A stretch of 64,000 bases of DNA from Lachnospiraceae bacterium (GTDB lineage: Bacteria; Bacillota; Clostridia; Lachnospirales; Lachnospiraceae), in assembly GCA_009774145.1 (NCBI GenBank), contig VSND01000011.1, positions 24,267 through 88,266 of the forward strand, given 5' to 3'. Of this stretch, positions 1-8,086 are shown one piece after another (positions within the stretch are counted from its first letter, which is position 1; each line of letters starts with the position of its first letter). The translations under genes were made by a program, and so were the position numbers. The notes below the pieces were generated by a model. The model was not told the origin of the DNA and made no database searches. It saw only the letters and a program-made list of their open reading frames with translations.

Positions 1-734
1 CCGGAATCTGGTTTCTGTATGCCAGCCCCCGTTCTGAATACATCAGAGAACCCGGACCTTATTATGTGAAAATCGAATATCCTGCAGACCAGATTTTCAC
101 TGATGTCAAAATCCGGATGGAATGCGGAGATCTGAAGCTTCCGTTTATACAGGCCGATACACTGGACATCCAGGATGACTACGGAGATGTCTCTCTGGAC
201 GGGTTTACCGGAACCGCATGGAACCTTTACATGTCCAGCGGAAATCTGGCTGCCGGATCAGTGACCGCCGAACAGACAAATATTCTGAGCGAATATGGAG
301 ACGTCTCTCTGAAAGACTATACCGGAAACACACTGGATATCCGTATGTCCAGCGGCGATCTTTTTCTTGGCTCTGTGACGGCAGAACAGACAGAGATTCA
401 AAATGAGTATGGAACCGTCCAGATCGAACAGGCGTTCGCTGACAGTCTGACTGCGAATTTAAGTTCCGGCTCCTTTCTGGCCGGAAGCCTGGACGTCCCG
501 GCTCTGAAAGTGGTGAATGAATATGGGTCGGTTCGCATCCTGCTTCCCGGAACACTGTCCGACTATGGCTACCAGCTGCAGACCGAATACGGCTCTGTCC
601 TTCTGGGTGGAAAAAGCCTTGCAAACAGCGACGAAGAGGAAGACGAAATCCATTATACCTCCGCCGGAACCAATGGAAAAACCATTGAGATCTTATGCGA
701 CAGCGGAGATATCATAATTGATCCGGTACCATAG
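1..734 (+). CDS. DUF4097-type beta-helix surface protein, 3' part only
   Basis: The frame is open from the first bases of the window, so the gene starts upstream and only about 243 C-terminal residues are visible. The protein is built of short repeating blocks of about 35 residues. Each block has an EYGDVSL-like strand, a YTG or similar turn and an MSSGDL-like strand, and the phrase GSVTAEQT recurs. This is the pattern of DUF4097 putative adhesins, which fold as a right-handed beta-helix. No membrane segment or anchor lies in the visible part. A GTG at 66 could be read as a start, but the upstream frame (beginning GIWFLYASPRSEY) looks like the same protein. A strong hairpin terminator follows the stop. 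The function of the family is unknown. Confidence 0.8.
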   Translation, partial: GIWFLYASPRSEYIREPGPYYVKIEYPADQIFTDVKIRMECGDLKLPFIQADTLDIQDDYGDVSLDGFTGTAWNLYMSSGNLAAGSVTAEQTNILSEYGDVSLKDYTGNTLDIRMSSGDLFLGSVTAEQTEIQNEYGTVQIEQAFADSLTANLSSGSFLAGSLDVPALKVVNEYGSVRILLPGTLSDYGYQLQTEYGSVLLGGKSLANSDEEEDEIHYTSAGTNGKTIEILCDSGDIIIDPVP

Positions 735-761
735 AATCTCCGTATTTTATCGGAAACCATG

Positions 762-804
762 AAAAAAGCTTCTCTCCCTGATATAAGGAAGAGAAGCTTT
801 TTTC
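762..804. terminator. Bidirectional intrinsic terminator
   Basis: AAAAAAGCTTCTC on the left pairs with GAGAAGCTTTTTT on the right around a short loop. A-run and T-run flank the stem, so it can stop transcription from either side. It lies 28 bases after the DUF4097 stop codon. Confidence 0.85.
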
Positions 805-819
805 CCTCTTACTTCAGAC

Positions 820-924
820 TTACTGCATCCGCTGTCCGATCAGCACTGTCTTTCCTTCAAAAGCAAACCCGTATTTTCGGTTCTTCTCAAAGCTCCGGAT
901 TCCGATTCCTGCTGTTCTCGCCAT
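820..924 (-). CDS. Possible 34-residue small protein
   Basis: A short minus-strand frame starts ATG GCG AGA ACA GCA and ends MQ-stop 16 bases before the bidirectional hairpin at 762-804. A G-rich stretch (GCAGGGGG) lies about 5 bases upstream of the ATG. The predicted peptide is basic, with an AGIGIRSFEKNRKYG stretch. No family is recognised. The frame is also open without ATG further upstream, so it could be a relic of a longer gene. It is listed because it fills part of an otherwise empty 343-base gap and points into a terminator usable from its side. Confidence 0.25.
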   Translation of the reverse strand: MARTAGIGIRSFEKNRKYGFAFEGKTVLIGQRMQ

Positions 925-1010
925 GGCGCCCCCTGCCTTCCTGTTCTGCCGCAATTATGGCATTGCCTGTTTTTCCTTTTAAACGCTCTTTTTTGTATGT
1001 CAAAAACACG

Positions 1011-1039
1011 TTGCACTTCTGTTCTATCCATTGTAAAAT
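1011..1039 (+). promoter_or_regulatory. Sigma-A promoter of the GH13 gene
   Basis: TTGCAC, 17-base spacer, TAAAAT. The predicted start of transcription falls near 1046, leaving a leader of about 30 bases before the ATG at 1078. Confidence 0.6.
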
Positions 1040-1077
1040 GGGAAAAAGCAACTATATGCAGAAAGCAGGTGAACCAT

Positions 1078-2760
1078 ATGGAAAAAACATGGTGGAAAGA
1101 AAGCGTTGTCTACCAGATCTATCCTCGAAGCTTCAACGACAGCAACGGAGACGGCATCGGAGATCTGAACGGCATCACGGAGAAGATGGACTATCTGAAA
1201 GAACTTGGAATCGACGTCATCTGGCTCTCCCCGGTCTATGAATCGCCCAATGACGATAATGGATATGATATCAGCAACTATCAGGGCATCATGAAAGAAT
1301 TCGGTACCATGGAGGATTTTGACCGGATGCTGGCCGCCGCCCACGAGCGGAAGATCCGGATCGTCATGGATCTGGTCGTCAATCACACCTCTGACGAGCA
1401 TCCATGGTTTGTAGAGAGCCGGAAATCAAAGGACAATCCTTACCGGAACTATTATATCTGGAAAGAGGCAAAGAACGGCGGCGTACCCAACAACTGGGGC
1501 TCCTGTTTCGGCGGATCCGCCTGGAAATATGATGAGACGACGGACATGTATTTCCTGCACATGTTTTCGCAGAAACAGCCGGACCTGAACTGGGAAAATG
1601 AGACCGTCCGCCGGGAAGTGTTCGACATGATGGACTGGTGGTGTCAGAAAGGCATCGACGGCTTTCGGATGGACGTAATCAGCATGATCTCCAAAGATCC
1701 GGCATATCCGGACGGAGCTTTAAAAGAAACCGGTTACGGAGATTACGGCCCCTATGTATGCAACGGTCCCAGGGTACATGAATATCTGCAGGAGATGAAC
1801 CGAAAAGTCCTCTCCCGCTATGACCTTCTGACCGTTGGCGAATGCGCCGGCGTGACGGTCGAAGAGGCAAAGAGATATGCAAATCAGGACGGAACGGAAC
1901 TGAACATGGTCTTCCAGTTTGAACATATGGATCTGGACGGCGGCGAGACCTTCAAATGGAATGACCGGAAGATCAGCCTTGTGGAACTGAAGGCAACTCT
2001 TTCCAAATGGCAGACGGAGCTGTACGGCAAAGCGTGGAACAGCCTGTACTGGTGCAACCACGACCAGCCCCGGATCGTGTCAAGGCTGGGCAACGACAGC
2101 GACGTTTACCGGGAGCGTTCTGCGAAGATGCTGGCGACCTGTCTCCATATGATGCAGGGCACACCCTATATCTATCAGGGAGAAGAGCTTGGCATGACCA
2201 ATGTACCCTTCCCGTCTCTTACGGATTTCCGGGATATCGAGAGTATCAACGCTTTTCATGAATACACAGGAAGCGGACAGATCGCTCCTGACGATATGAT
2301 GCGCTACCTTCGCTATAAGGGCCGCGACAACTCCAGAACGCCCATGCAGTGGGATGACAGCGACCACGCAGGTTTCAGTACCGTCGCCCCCTGGATCATG
2401 GTAAATCCCAACTATACCCGGATCAACGCCAGAGAGCAGCTGGCACGTGAGGATTCTGTCTTCCACTATTATCAGAAACTGATCCGCCTGCGGAAATCCC
2501 ACGAGATCATCGTATACGGCTCTTATGAACTCCTGCTGCCGGACGACCCGGATCTCTATGTCTATACCCGGGAACAGAACGGAGAAAAGCTGCTGGTCAT
2601 CTGTAATTTTACGGACCAGTCAAAGAACTTCTCTCTTCCCGACGGATGGATACCGGAACGGATGGAGCGCCTGATCGGCAACTGCTGCCGGACCGCCGCC
2701 GGGCGGACCATGGAGCTTATGCCCTATGAAGCAGTTGTCTACAACATGCCTGCATCATAG
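1078..2760 (+). CDS. GH13 family oligo-1,6-glucosidase (alpha-glucosidase)
   Basis: A cytoplasmic exo-alpha-glucosidase of 560 residues that releases glucose from isomalto-oligosaccharides and related short alpha-glucans. The N-terminus (WWKESVVYQIYPRSF) is that of GH13 subfamily 31. The catalytic residues are Asp199 in GFRMDV, Glu255 in TVGECAG and Asp329 in CNHDQPR. These are the numbers known for the Bacillus cereus oligo-1,6-glucosidase. Val200 directly after the nucleophile is the residue tied to alpha-1,6 preference in this subfamily, where alpha-1,4 enzymes carry Thr or Ala. The ATG at 1078 is chosen because CAGGTGA lies 7 bases upstream and an earlier in-frame ATG at 997 lies upstream of the promoter. 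The gene stands alone, with no transporter beside it. Cleavage preference is inferred. Confidence 0.93.
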   Translation: MEKTWWKESVVYQIYPRSFNDSNGDGIGDLNGITEKMDYLKELGIDVIWLSPVYESPNDDNGYDISNYQGIMKEFGTMEDFDRMLAAAHERKIRIVMDLVVNHTSDEHPWFVESRKSKDNPYRNYYIWKEAKNGGVPNNWGSCFGGSAWKYDETTDMYFLHMFSQKQPDLNWENETVRREVFDMMDWWCQKGIDGFRMDVISMISKDPAYPDGALKETGYGDYGPYVCNGPRVHEYLQEMNRKVLSRYDLLTVGECAGVTVEEAKRYANQDGTELNMVFQFEHMDLDGGETFKWNDRKISLVELKATLSKWQTELYGKAWNSLYWCNHDQPRIVSRLGNDSDVYRERSAKMLATCLHMMQGTPYIYQGEELGMTNVPFPSLTDFRDIESINAFHEYTGSGQIAPDDMMRYLRYKGRDNSRTPMQWDDSDHAGFSTVAPWIMVNPNYTRINAREQLAREDSVFHYYQKLIRLRKSHEIIVYGSYELLLPDDPDLYVYTREQNGEKLLVICNFTDQSKNFSLPDGWIPERMERLIGNCCRTAAGRTMELMPYEAVVYNMPAS

Positions 2761-2931
2761 ACCGAAGCTGCACCGCGTCCTGTCCGGTTCCTGCATGACT
2801 CCGGACTCCTGCAGCAGGCAAAACGTCGGCGCCGGAATATCTTCGCCCATGCAGGCGCCATCCACGTTCAACAGCCGGATTTTGATTTGAATCCGGCAGA
2901 GAAACCGCATAACACAAGGAGGAAACCGCAC

Positions 2932-3684
2932 ATGTACAAATTATGGGAAGCATTAAAGGAAGCAAAAAAATACCGCTGGGTAGAGCTTTCCCACTCACTG
3001 AACAATGACAGCCCCTATTGGTCCGGCATCCCGGAAGGCTCCGTAGAACTGGGGACCACCTGTTTTGACTGGGGCAATGAGATGCTGGACTGCCTGATCC
3101 AGACTTTCAAATTCCCGGGGCAGTTCGGCACCCACATCGATTTTCCGGGACATTTTGTCAAGGATCGGGAATTATCCGAGCGATACGGCGTGAAGGATCT
3201 CATTTTCCCGCTCTGTGTCATCGATGTTACGGAAAAAGTAAAAGCAGATCCCACTTATGTGGTCACTTCTGCAGATCTGAAAGAATACGAAGCAACATAT
3301 GGCCCGATCCCTGACGGAGCCTTTGTGGCGCTGCGCACGGACTGGTCGAAGAAATGGCCGGATATGGACGCACTCTCCGGCACGGATGCAGACGGCGGTG
3401 AAAATTTCCCCGGATGGTCCATGGATGCCCTGAAATACATCTACGAAGAGCGGAATGCCGCTGCCAACGGACACGAAACTCTGGATACGGACGCTTCCGC
3501 AGAAGCCGCCAAAGCCGGTGATCTGGCATGCGAGCGGTATGTGCTGGACAGGGGCAAACTGCAGGTGGAAGTCCTCACCAACCTGGATCAGGTGGCTCCT
3601 GCAGGGGCCGTTCTCATCGTATCCTATCCGAGGATCGAAGGCGCCACCGGACTTCCTGCAAGAGTCTGGGCCATTACGGAATAA
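2932..3684 (+). CDS. Cyclase family protein (kynurenine formamidase-like metal hydrolase)
   Basis: A 250-residue protein with the signature of the cyclase/KynB superfamily, GTHIDFPGH at residues 66-74, whose two His and one Asp bind the metal. Members hydrolyse N-formylkynurenine, isatin or similar amides, or are of unknown activity. Nothing here fixes the substrate. The start at 2932 is preferred over an upstream in-frame ATG because a perfect AAGGAGG sits 9 bases before it. The gene lies 171 bases after the glucosidase on the same strand and has no tryptophan-catabolism neighbours. It ends tail to tail with the HAD gene. Confidence 0.8.
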   Translation: MYKLWEALKEAKKYRWVELSHSLNNDSPYWSGIPEGSVELGTTCFDWGNEMLDCLIQTFKFPGQFGTHIDFPGHFVKDRELSERYGVKDLIFPLCVIDVTEKVKADPTYVVTSADLKEYEATYGPIPDGAFVALRTDWSKKWPDMDALSGTDADGGENFPGWSMDALKYIYEERNAAANGHETLDTDASAEAAKAGDLACERYVLDRGKLQVEVLTNLDQVAPAGAVLIVSYPRIEGATGLPARVWAITE

Positions 3685-3687
3685 ATG

Positions 3688-3730
3688 AAAAAAGCTGCCG
3701 CAGAGCAAAAAGCAACACGCTCTGCGGCAG
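3688..3730 (-). terminator. Intrinsic terminator of the HAD gene
   Basis: CTGCCGCAGAGC pairs with GCTCTGCGGCAG. On the minus strand the stem is followed by TTTTTT, so it serves the HAD hydrolase gene. On the plus strand there is no T-run. Confidence 0.85.
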
Positions 3731-3750
3731 TCCGTATGTTTCTGAAATCT

Positions 3751-4617
3751 CTATCTCTGCGAAAGCAACTGCTCGATCACATAGGCGACACCTGCTTCTT
3801 CATTGGTCTTTGTGACATATTTCGCCGCCTTTTTAATCTCCGGTACTGCATTCCCCATGGCGACGGTTGCACCAAAATCCATGGACAGCATGGAATAATC
3901 GTTCATACTGTCACCCAGCACCAGAACCTCATCCATCGTATATCCAAGAGATTCTATGTAGGCCTTCAGGACCGGACCCTTCTGTGCCCGGACATCCGTG
4001 ATCTCCAGATTGTCCACAAAAGAAGAGGCTGCTGCGATCCTCGGGTCTCTGGAAAGCACCTGTTCCAGTCTCTTCAGCCTGGCAAAATCATCAGAAAACA
4101 GAAAGATTTTATAGACCGGAACTGCTGCTTCTCTGAGCTCTTTCATGCTGAGAATTCCCCTGGTGTTCGCTTTTATCCTCTGATATAACGGGGAATTTAA
4201 AATCTCCTCTCTGGTCGTATTCGCATGAAAGATCTGCGCCTGCAGGATAATGCTCTCTTTTACCTGCTCAGGGGTCCCGATCCGGTAATCATACTGATCG
4301 GTGGAAAAAATAACCGACACAGACCATTTTTTCAATTCTTCATATATTTCTTCGCACAGATTCAGATCCATATGAATCCGGCTCACAAGCTGCTGAGCGG
4401 AATCTCTCACTTCTGCACCGCTGGCCAGAATATAGTCACAGGTCAGATCAAACCCCTTCAGCTGCTCCATCGCCTGTGTCAGATTCCGCCCGGTCGCAAT
4501 GATAAACCGAATCCCATGCGCACAGGCCCGTCTGACCGCCTCCGCCGTCCGGGGCGCTATCTCATGAGCATCATTCAGCAACGTTCCGTCCATATCACTT
4601 GCGATCACTTTTATCAT
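3751..4617 (-). CDS. Cof-type HAD family phosphatase
   Basis: A 288-residue cytoplasmic phosphatase of the HAD superfamily, Cof/IIB subclass, probably acting on sugar phosphates or similar small phosphates. Motif I is SDMDGT with nucleophile Asp8 and acid/base Asp10. IIATGR is motif II. GDSMNDYSML near residue 238 is motif IV, which binds magnesium. The region between holds the type IIB cap. The ATG at 4617 follows AGGAAGGACAGG at normal spacing; a longer reading upstream has no ribosome site. Substrates of Cof enzymes are broad and cannot be predicted here. Confidence 0.9.
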   Translation of the reverse strand: MIKVIASDMDGTLLNDAHEIAPRTAEAVRRACAHGIRFIIATGRNLTQAMEQLKGFDLTCDYILASGAEVRDSAQQLVSRIHMDLNLCEEIYEELKKWSVSVIFSTDQYDYRIGTPEQVKESIILQAQIFHANTTREEILNSPLYQRIKANTRGILSMKELREAAVPVYKIFLFSDDFARLKRLEQVLSRDPRIAAASSFVDNLEITDVRAQKGPVLKAYIESLGYTMDEVLVLGDSMNDYSMLSMDFGATVAMGNAVPEIKKAAKYVTKTNEEAGVAYVIEQLLSQR

Positions 4618-4716
4618 AATCCTGTCCTTCCTTTTTGCACGATGTAAGGGGCTACCATACAGCATGATACCCCCTCACCATATTACAGGAATCTGCCTGC
4701 AGATTCAACCTGTTTT

Positions 4717-5946
4717 TTAAAGCGCCGCCTGCAGTTCCTCCAGACTCATGGTCCCTGTAATCATTTCATATTCCCCGGCATCGAAGACTTTCCATTCCTG
4801 AGAAGATATTTCCTTCCCATCTATATAATCTGCTCCATACAGCCCCAGAGAGTCCATCTCCTCCTCATCCGGCATCCCGTTTCCGTTTACATCGTCAAAA
4901 TTAACGGTCTTGATCTCCGCTTTGATATCCAGTGTATACGAACCGCTGATCTCCATGTAAGTCGTATACAGAATGGCTCCGGCGTAATCCGAGTTACAGT
5001 TCCTTATATTGTTCTTCCGCGGCGCATATTCATAGCCCGCATTTCCCATGGCGCCGTACGCCCAGTGATCCATCAGTGTATAAATCTTTCCGTCGTGAAA
5101 GGTATACAGGCATGTGTAATAGCCCGCCAGACCTGCCGCCAGCTCCGGCGTCTCGTCTTCATCCACATAGATCAGCCCATAGGTTCTCATTCCTGAGCTT
5201 TCCAGATCGCTCAATCTGCCTGCCGCCTCATACGCTTCCTGATAACCGGAAAATTCCCCGTTCTTTTTTCCGGCTGACAAAAGTTCCCGAATCGCAGGAA
5301 CCGTAAGCGCTTCCGCCTGTCTGGTGATATTTTCCGACAGCTCCTCCTGTGACGTAAAATATGCCTTCTGCCCTTCCAGAATATCCATATACCCATAATA
5401 AACTGCCGCAAAACCGGTATCTCCATACGTCTCGATCAGCAGGATATCTGTATTCCCGTCATAGTTTATGTCATAAAATGAAACCGCGTCCAGACTTTTA
5501 AATGTCTCCCCGGATAGTTCTCTCGGAACATATCCCTGTACTTCAGAAAGAACCTTCCCATCCTGAACGATCTGCATATGGAAGTTCTCTTCATCCGCAG
5601 ACGGCATATAAGGAACAAACACCACTTTCCCGCTGTACTCGCTCAGCTCCACTTCAAAAGTCTGCTCTGCAATACAGTTTTCACCAAACTGCTGCTTCCA
5701 TTCATCGGACTGTGCGGTTTCATCCGTATCCTTTTCTGTAATCGAAGTTCCGCCGGCGGCGTCTTCCGCAGTCGGGAGATCCTCTTCTTTTGACTCACTG
5801 TCCGCATCTTCGTTCTTTTGTTCCCCGGCAGAATCATTTTCCACGATCCCCTCTTCCCCGGTCTTCGCATCCTCATTCTGCCCGCATGCTGCCAGCATAC
5901 CGGCCATAAGCACTGCCAATATAAACGCTCCTGTTTTTTTGTTCAT
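4717..5946 (-). CDS. Putative lipoprotein with acidic linker and EF-hand-like loop
   Basis: A 409-residue exported lipoprotein. A signal peptide ends in the lipobox LAAC with Cys21 as the lipidated residue. Residues 22 to about 75 form a Glu/Asp/Lys-rich linker. The rest is a globular domain with repeated acidic turns such as DINYDGNTDIL and DVNGNGMPDEEEMD, which resemble calcium-binding EF-hand or dockerin loops and FG-GAP-like strands. Such proteins are frequent in gut Clostridia and have no assigned role. GAGGGGAG lies about 8 bases before the ATG. It is transcribed away from the next gene, with a 254-base divergent spacer. Confidence 0.75.
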   Translation of the reverse strand: MNKKTGAFILAVLMAGMLAACGQNEDAKTGEEGIVENDSAGEQKNEDADSESKEEDLPTAEDAAGGTSITEKDTDETAQSDEWKQQFGENCIAEQTFEVELSEYSGKVVFVPYMPSADEENFHMQIVQDGKVLSEVQGYVPRELSGETFKSLDAVSFYDINYDGNTDILLIETYGDTGFAAVYYGYMDILEGQKAYFTSQEELSENITRQAEALTVPAIRELLSAGKKNGEFSGYQEAYEAAGRLSDLESSGMRTYGLIYVDEDETPELAAGLAGYYTCLYTFHDGKIYTLMDHWAYGAMGNAGYEYAPRKNNIRNCNSDYAGAILYTTYMEISGSYTLDIKAEIKTVNFDDVNGNGMPDEEEMDSLGLYGADYIDGKEISSQEWKVFDAGEYEMITGTMSLEELQAAL

Positions 5947-6040
5947 AATCTCATTCTCCCCTCGCAGAAAACAGCCTGATATCAGGAAATTATAGCAAAA
6001 TTCTTACTGTCCGTCAAATTTATCCGTTTTGTATATCTGC

Positions 6041-6069
6041 TTGAAAAACGAATGTCCGTTCTGTATAAT
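6041..6069 (+). promoter_or_regulatory. Strong sigma-A promoter
   Basis: TTGAAA, 17-base spacer, TATAAT. It drives the hypothetical gene at 6201 with a leader of about 125 bases, in which I see no clear structure. Confidence 0.75.
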
Positions 6070-6200
6070 GAATTTACCGATCCGGTGTTTGTCAACCATC
6101 GGAAAAGTATGATAAACGGTACGGAAACCCGCATTCTGTAAGTGCAGAAATTCAGCGCCGTTTATATGGAACATGCAGCCGATACAGGAGAAAGAAGTAT

Positions 6201-7313
6201 ATGGAGAAGTACATGAAGAAACATACGGAAAAATATATGGACAGGCATATGGAGATTATGAAACAACTGCTTGAGAAAAGGGAGGAACTGCAAAGCGGCA
6301 ACCCTGATATATGCAAATGGGCAAAAGAGCAGGGACTTTCTTATGCGTTCAGCGAAGAAGGTTATCTGCTGGCCGCCTGCAGAAAGGAGGTCTGCCTGAC
6401 ACAGGACGGCAACGCCATATGGCCGTTTCTTCGGGATGGAACCCCGCGGGAAAATCTGTCCGAAAAAAAGCAGGAAAGAATGGTATTGATCTTTACGGGA
6501 CCCAAAACCGCTTTTCAGACAGAAGTCCCCCTGCCCTGTGGCTTTTCGGTAAAAGAAATCATATGTCAGGATCATGTTTTTACCATTCGTTCAGATTCGG
6601 AACAGGGTGATCTTGCAGGAACCTTTCCGGTTATGCGCGAGGCTTTGACCCTGGCAGAATCGCTTTACTGCAGTGAAAAAGGAGTCAGCGAAGAGACCCT
6701 TCTCAAGTGCTGCTATGAATATCTCACAGAAGACCATCAAAACTATCTGAAAAAAGCGGAACAGGAGAAGCTTTTCTTATCCGGCAGGAACAACCGGACG
6801 GCAAAAGCAGATAATTTTTATCGGAATGAAAACGGAGACTATGTATGTAACTTCACCGCAGAACTGTGGGGAGACAGAGCAGAGATCTATGCCGTCTGTT
6901 CCGAAAAATCGGGGCAGACGAACAAAATGCGGAGCAAACTGTCGAAATACCTGAATTCCCATATCCAGTGGATTCATGAGCAGAAAAAACAGATTCAAAA
7001 AGCAGTTCTGGATGAAGATATGGTTTCACTGGCATGTGAATGGATGGAGGAGTATGAGCGGACAGGGGAAAACGGAAAAAGCTGTTATGAACTGGAAGAC
7101 GGCAGTCTGCTGCCTGCTCCCGTCACCGAAGAATTATTCCTGAGCAGTCTGCATATTGGCGGAATCCATGCATACTGTGAAGAAAACAAAATCACTTTTG
7201 AGCTGTTTCTTGACACGGAACCGGACTTTTTTGCCTGCCACAGTATCGAAGTATTTATTACAGCTGCACCTGAGTGCACTTACCGCATAAAGGTAAATGG
7301 ACTGGCCGGGTAA
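6201..7313 (+). CDS. Hypothetical protein, C-terminus resembling DUF2262-type domains
   Basis: A 370-residue soluble protein with no signal peptide. The first 40 residues are a charged, Met- and Lys-rich helix. The middle is mixed alpha/beta. The last 90 residues (MVSLACEWMEEY, then FFACHSIEVFI near the end) recall the C-terminal pattern of DUF2262/DUF6985-like proteins, where a short D-x-FxxHSIEV strand closes the domain. That likeness is from memory and weak. GGAG sits 9 bases before the ATG. It has its own strong promoter and no operon partner. The next gene downstream belongs to a mobile remnant. No function is proposed. Confidence 0.7.
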   Translation: MEKYMKKHTEKYMDRHMEIMKQLLEKREELQSGNPDICKWAKEQGLSYAFSEEGYLLAACRKEVCLTQDGNAIWPFLRDGTPRENLSEKKQERMVLIFTGPKTAFQTEVPLPCGFSVKEIICQDHVFTIRSDSEQGDLAGTFPVMREALTLAESLYCSEKGVSEETLLKCCYEYLTEDHQNYLKKAEQEKLFLSGRNNRTAKADNFYRNENGDYVCNFTAELWGDRAEIYAVCSEKSGQTNKMRSKLSKYLNSHIQWIHEQKKQIQKAVLDEDMVSLACEWMEEYERTGENGKSCYELEDGSLLPAPVTEELFLSSLHIGGIHAYCEENKITFELFLDTEPDFFACHSIEVFITAAPECTYRIKVNGLAG

Positions 7314-7681
7314 ATACCGGTCAGCAGAGAAGCTTTTGTAAACAGCCGGAAAGCTGCTGCAAACATCAGCAGCCGGAAGGATATTGAATCTTAAATGTCA
7401 GACTTAAAAATACCCTTGCTTTGCCCCAAAGGAAACTGATGTTTTATCAGGAAATCCTGAAACAGCCTCGCAGTAATAATATGACATATCTTGAAGAATG
7501 GCACTCGTTGAGCAGTCTCGGAAACTCAATAGCGAATAGGCAGGAAAGGGTTGATTTTCAGAAATGAGAGGGATAAGAGATGCAAACTCCGCAGTCAGTA
7601 TCTGCGAGGTTTTTCTTTATCGGTTAGGCCGCGAATTGTAATGGTTGTGTAAGTTTGTGGGAAATGAACAGCAGTTTGCCC
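7314..7681. other. Gene-poor stretch at the left edge of an integrase remnant
   Basis: No firm gene. A 42-codon frame at 7439-7567 on the plus strand has AAAGGA 6 bases before its ATG and encodes a peptide starting MFYQEILKQPRSNN; it may be a relic. A weak hairpin followed by GGTTTTTC near 7587-7618 could be a terminator. The 11-base word GGAAATCCTGA at 7450 recurs after the integrase gene. Confidence 0.3.
7450..7460 (+). repeat. Candidate left attachment repeat
   Basis: GGAAATCCTGA occurs here and at 10472-10482, bracketing the integrase and its small genes. An 11-base match over such distances could be chance. The position of the right copy, about 85 bases after the integrase stop, is what Tn916-family elements show. 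Confidence 0.3.
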
Positions 7682-7710
7682 TTGCGTCCTGCCGCGGGAT
7701 ATGGTAAGAT
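7682..7710 (+). promoter_or_regulatory. Promoter of candidate antisense antitoxin RNA
   Basis: TTGCGT, 17-base spacer, TAAGAT. Transcription would start near 7717 and run toward the 3' end of the small toxin gene on the other strand. Confidence 0.45.
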
Positions 7711-7716
7711 TGAGAA

Positions 7717-7815
7717 AAGGAAAGCCAAAGACGCACGGCTTACCCGAAAATGTTTTGACTAACTATCAATGTCAGCCGTCATTATTCGCAGTAATGGCGG
7801 CTATCTTCGTTTTCC
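7717..7815 (+). ncRNA. Candidate type I antitoxin RNA, convergent with the 31-codon toxin gene
   Basis: The region from the predicted start to the T-rich stretch after the hairpin at 7774-7802 would make an RNA of about 100 bases. Its 3' end is complementary to the last codons and 3' end of the toxin message. No protein frame with a ribosome site is seen in it. This is the layout of RatA beside TxpA and SR4 beside bsrG in Bacillus subtilis. The RNA itself is inferred from promoter, hairpin and position. Confidence 0.45.
7774..7802. terminator. Stem-loop shared by the toxin and antitoxin transcripts
   Basis: AGCCGTCATTA pairs with TAATGGCGGCT (one G-T pair) around a short loop. On the plus strand it is followed by ATCTTCGTTTT. 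It also overlaps the stop codon of the minus-strand toxin gene. Confidence 0.55.
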
Positions 7816-7896
7816 CCTGAATATCTGATAACACAGACTTATCAGGGACACAATGAAAATTCCAGTCTGAACAAGGTCAGAATATGTAATCGTCAT
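7801..7896 (-). CDS. Holin-like / type I toxin-like small membrane protein, 31 residues
   Basis: A short frame reads MTITYSDLVQ, then a hydrophobic stretch of about 15 residues (TGIFIVSLISLCYQIF), then the basic tail RGKRR. One membrane helix with a positive C-terminus is the hallmark of the putative holin-like toxin families of Firmicutes (TxpA, BsrG and related). A very strong ribosome site (GGAAGGAGGG) lies 7 bases before the ATG. A consensus promoter lies 100 bases upstream, and a stem-loop at the stop codon overlaps a convergent RNA. Such peptides damage the membrane when made in excess and are silenced by antisense RNA. It sits between an integrase gene and the element edge, where addiction modules are common. 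Toxicity is inferred. Confidence 0.7.
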   Translation of the reverse strand: MTITYSDLVQTGIFIVSLISLCYQIFRGKRR

Positions 7897-7903
7897 TGGC
7901 GTT

Positions 7904-7961
7904 CCCTCCTTCCTGCTGAAGTCTGGAGGGTTAGCCCCTCCGAATTTTCAGTTGCGGAGGG
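7904..7961 (-). promoter_or_regulatory. Leader with competing hairpins over the toxin ribosome site
   Basis: In the minus-strand leader, GGAGGG of the ribosome site (7904-7909) can pair with CCCTCC (7925-7930). Upstream, CCCTCCG (7955-7961) can pair with CGGAGG near 7936-7942. The two hairpins could alternate and hide or expose the ribosome site, as known for type I toxin messages. Confidence 0.45.
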
Positions 7962-7996
7962 TAAGCCGCCCGGCTCTCTGGTTTTCCCTGACTCAC

Positions 7997-8025
7997 ATTC
8001 TACCATACAGACGCTTTTTCTTCAA
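7997..8025 (-). promoter_or_regulatory. Promoter of the small toxin gene
   Basis: On the minus strand: TTGAAG, 17-base spacer, TAGAAT. Transcription would begin near 7990, giving a leader of about 95 bases. Confidence 0.65.
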
Positions 8026-8086
8026 TTCTGTATCTTAAATTTCCGTTTTTATGTCCGCGGGCAGACAAATAGACCCTTGCAGGCTT

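Noticed and set aside
66..734. Repeats in the DUF4097 gene as a DNA repeat array
   Set aside because: The repeated words follow the codons of a beta-helix protein and are not regular enough for a CRISPR or satellite array.
997..1077. Upstream ATG at 997 for the GH13 gene
   Set aside because: It lies before the -10 box of the predicted promoter, and the ribosome site and family start both favour 1078.
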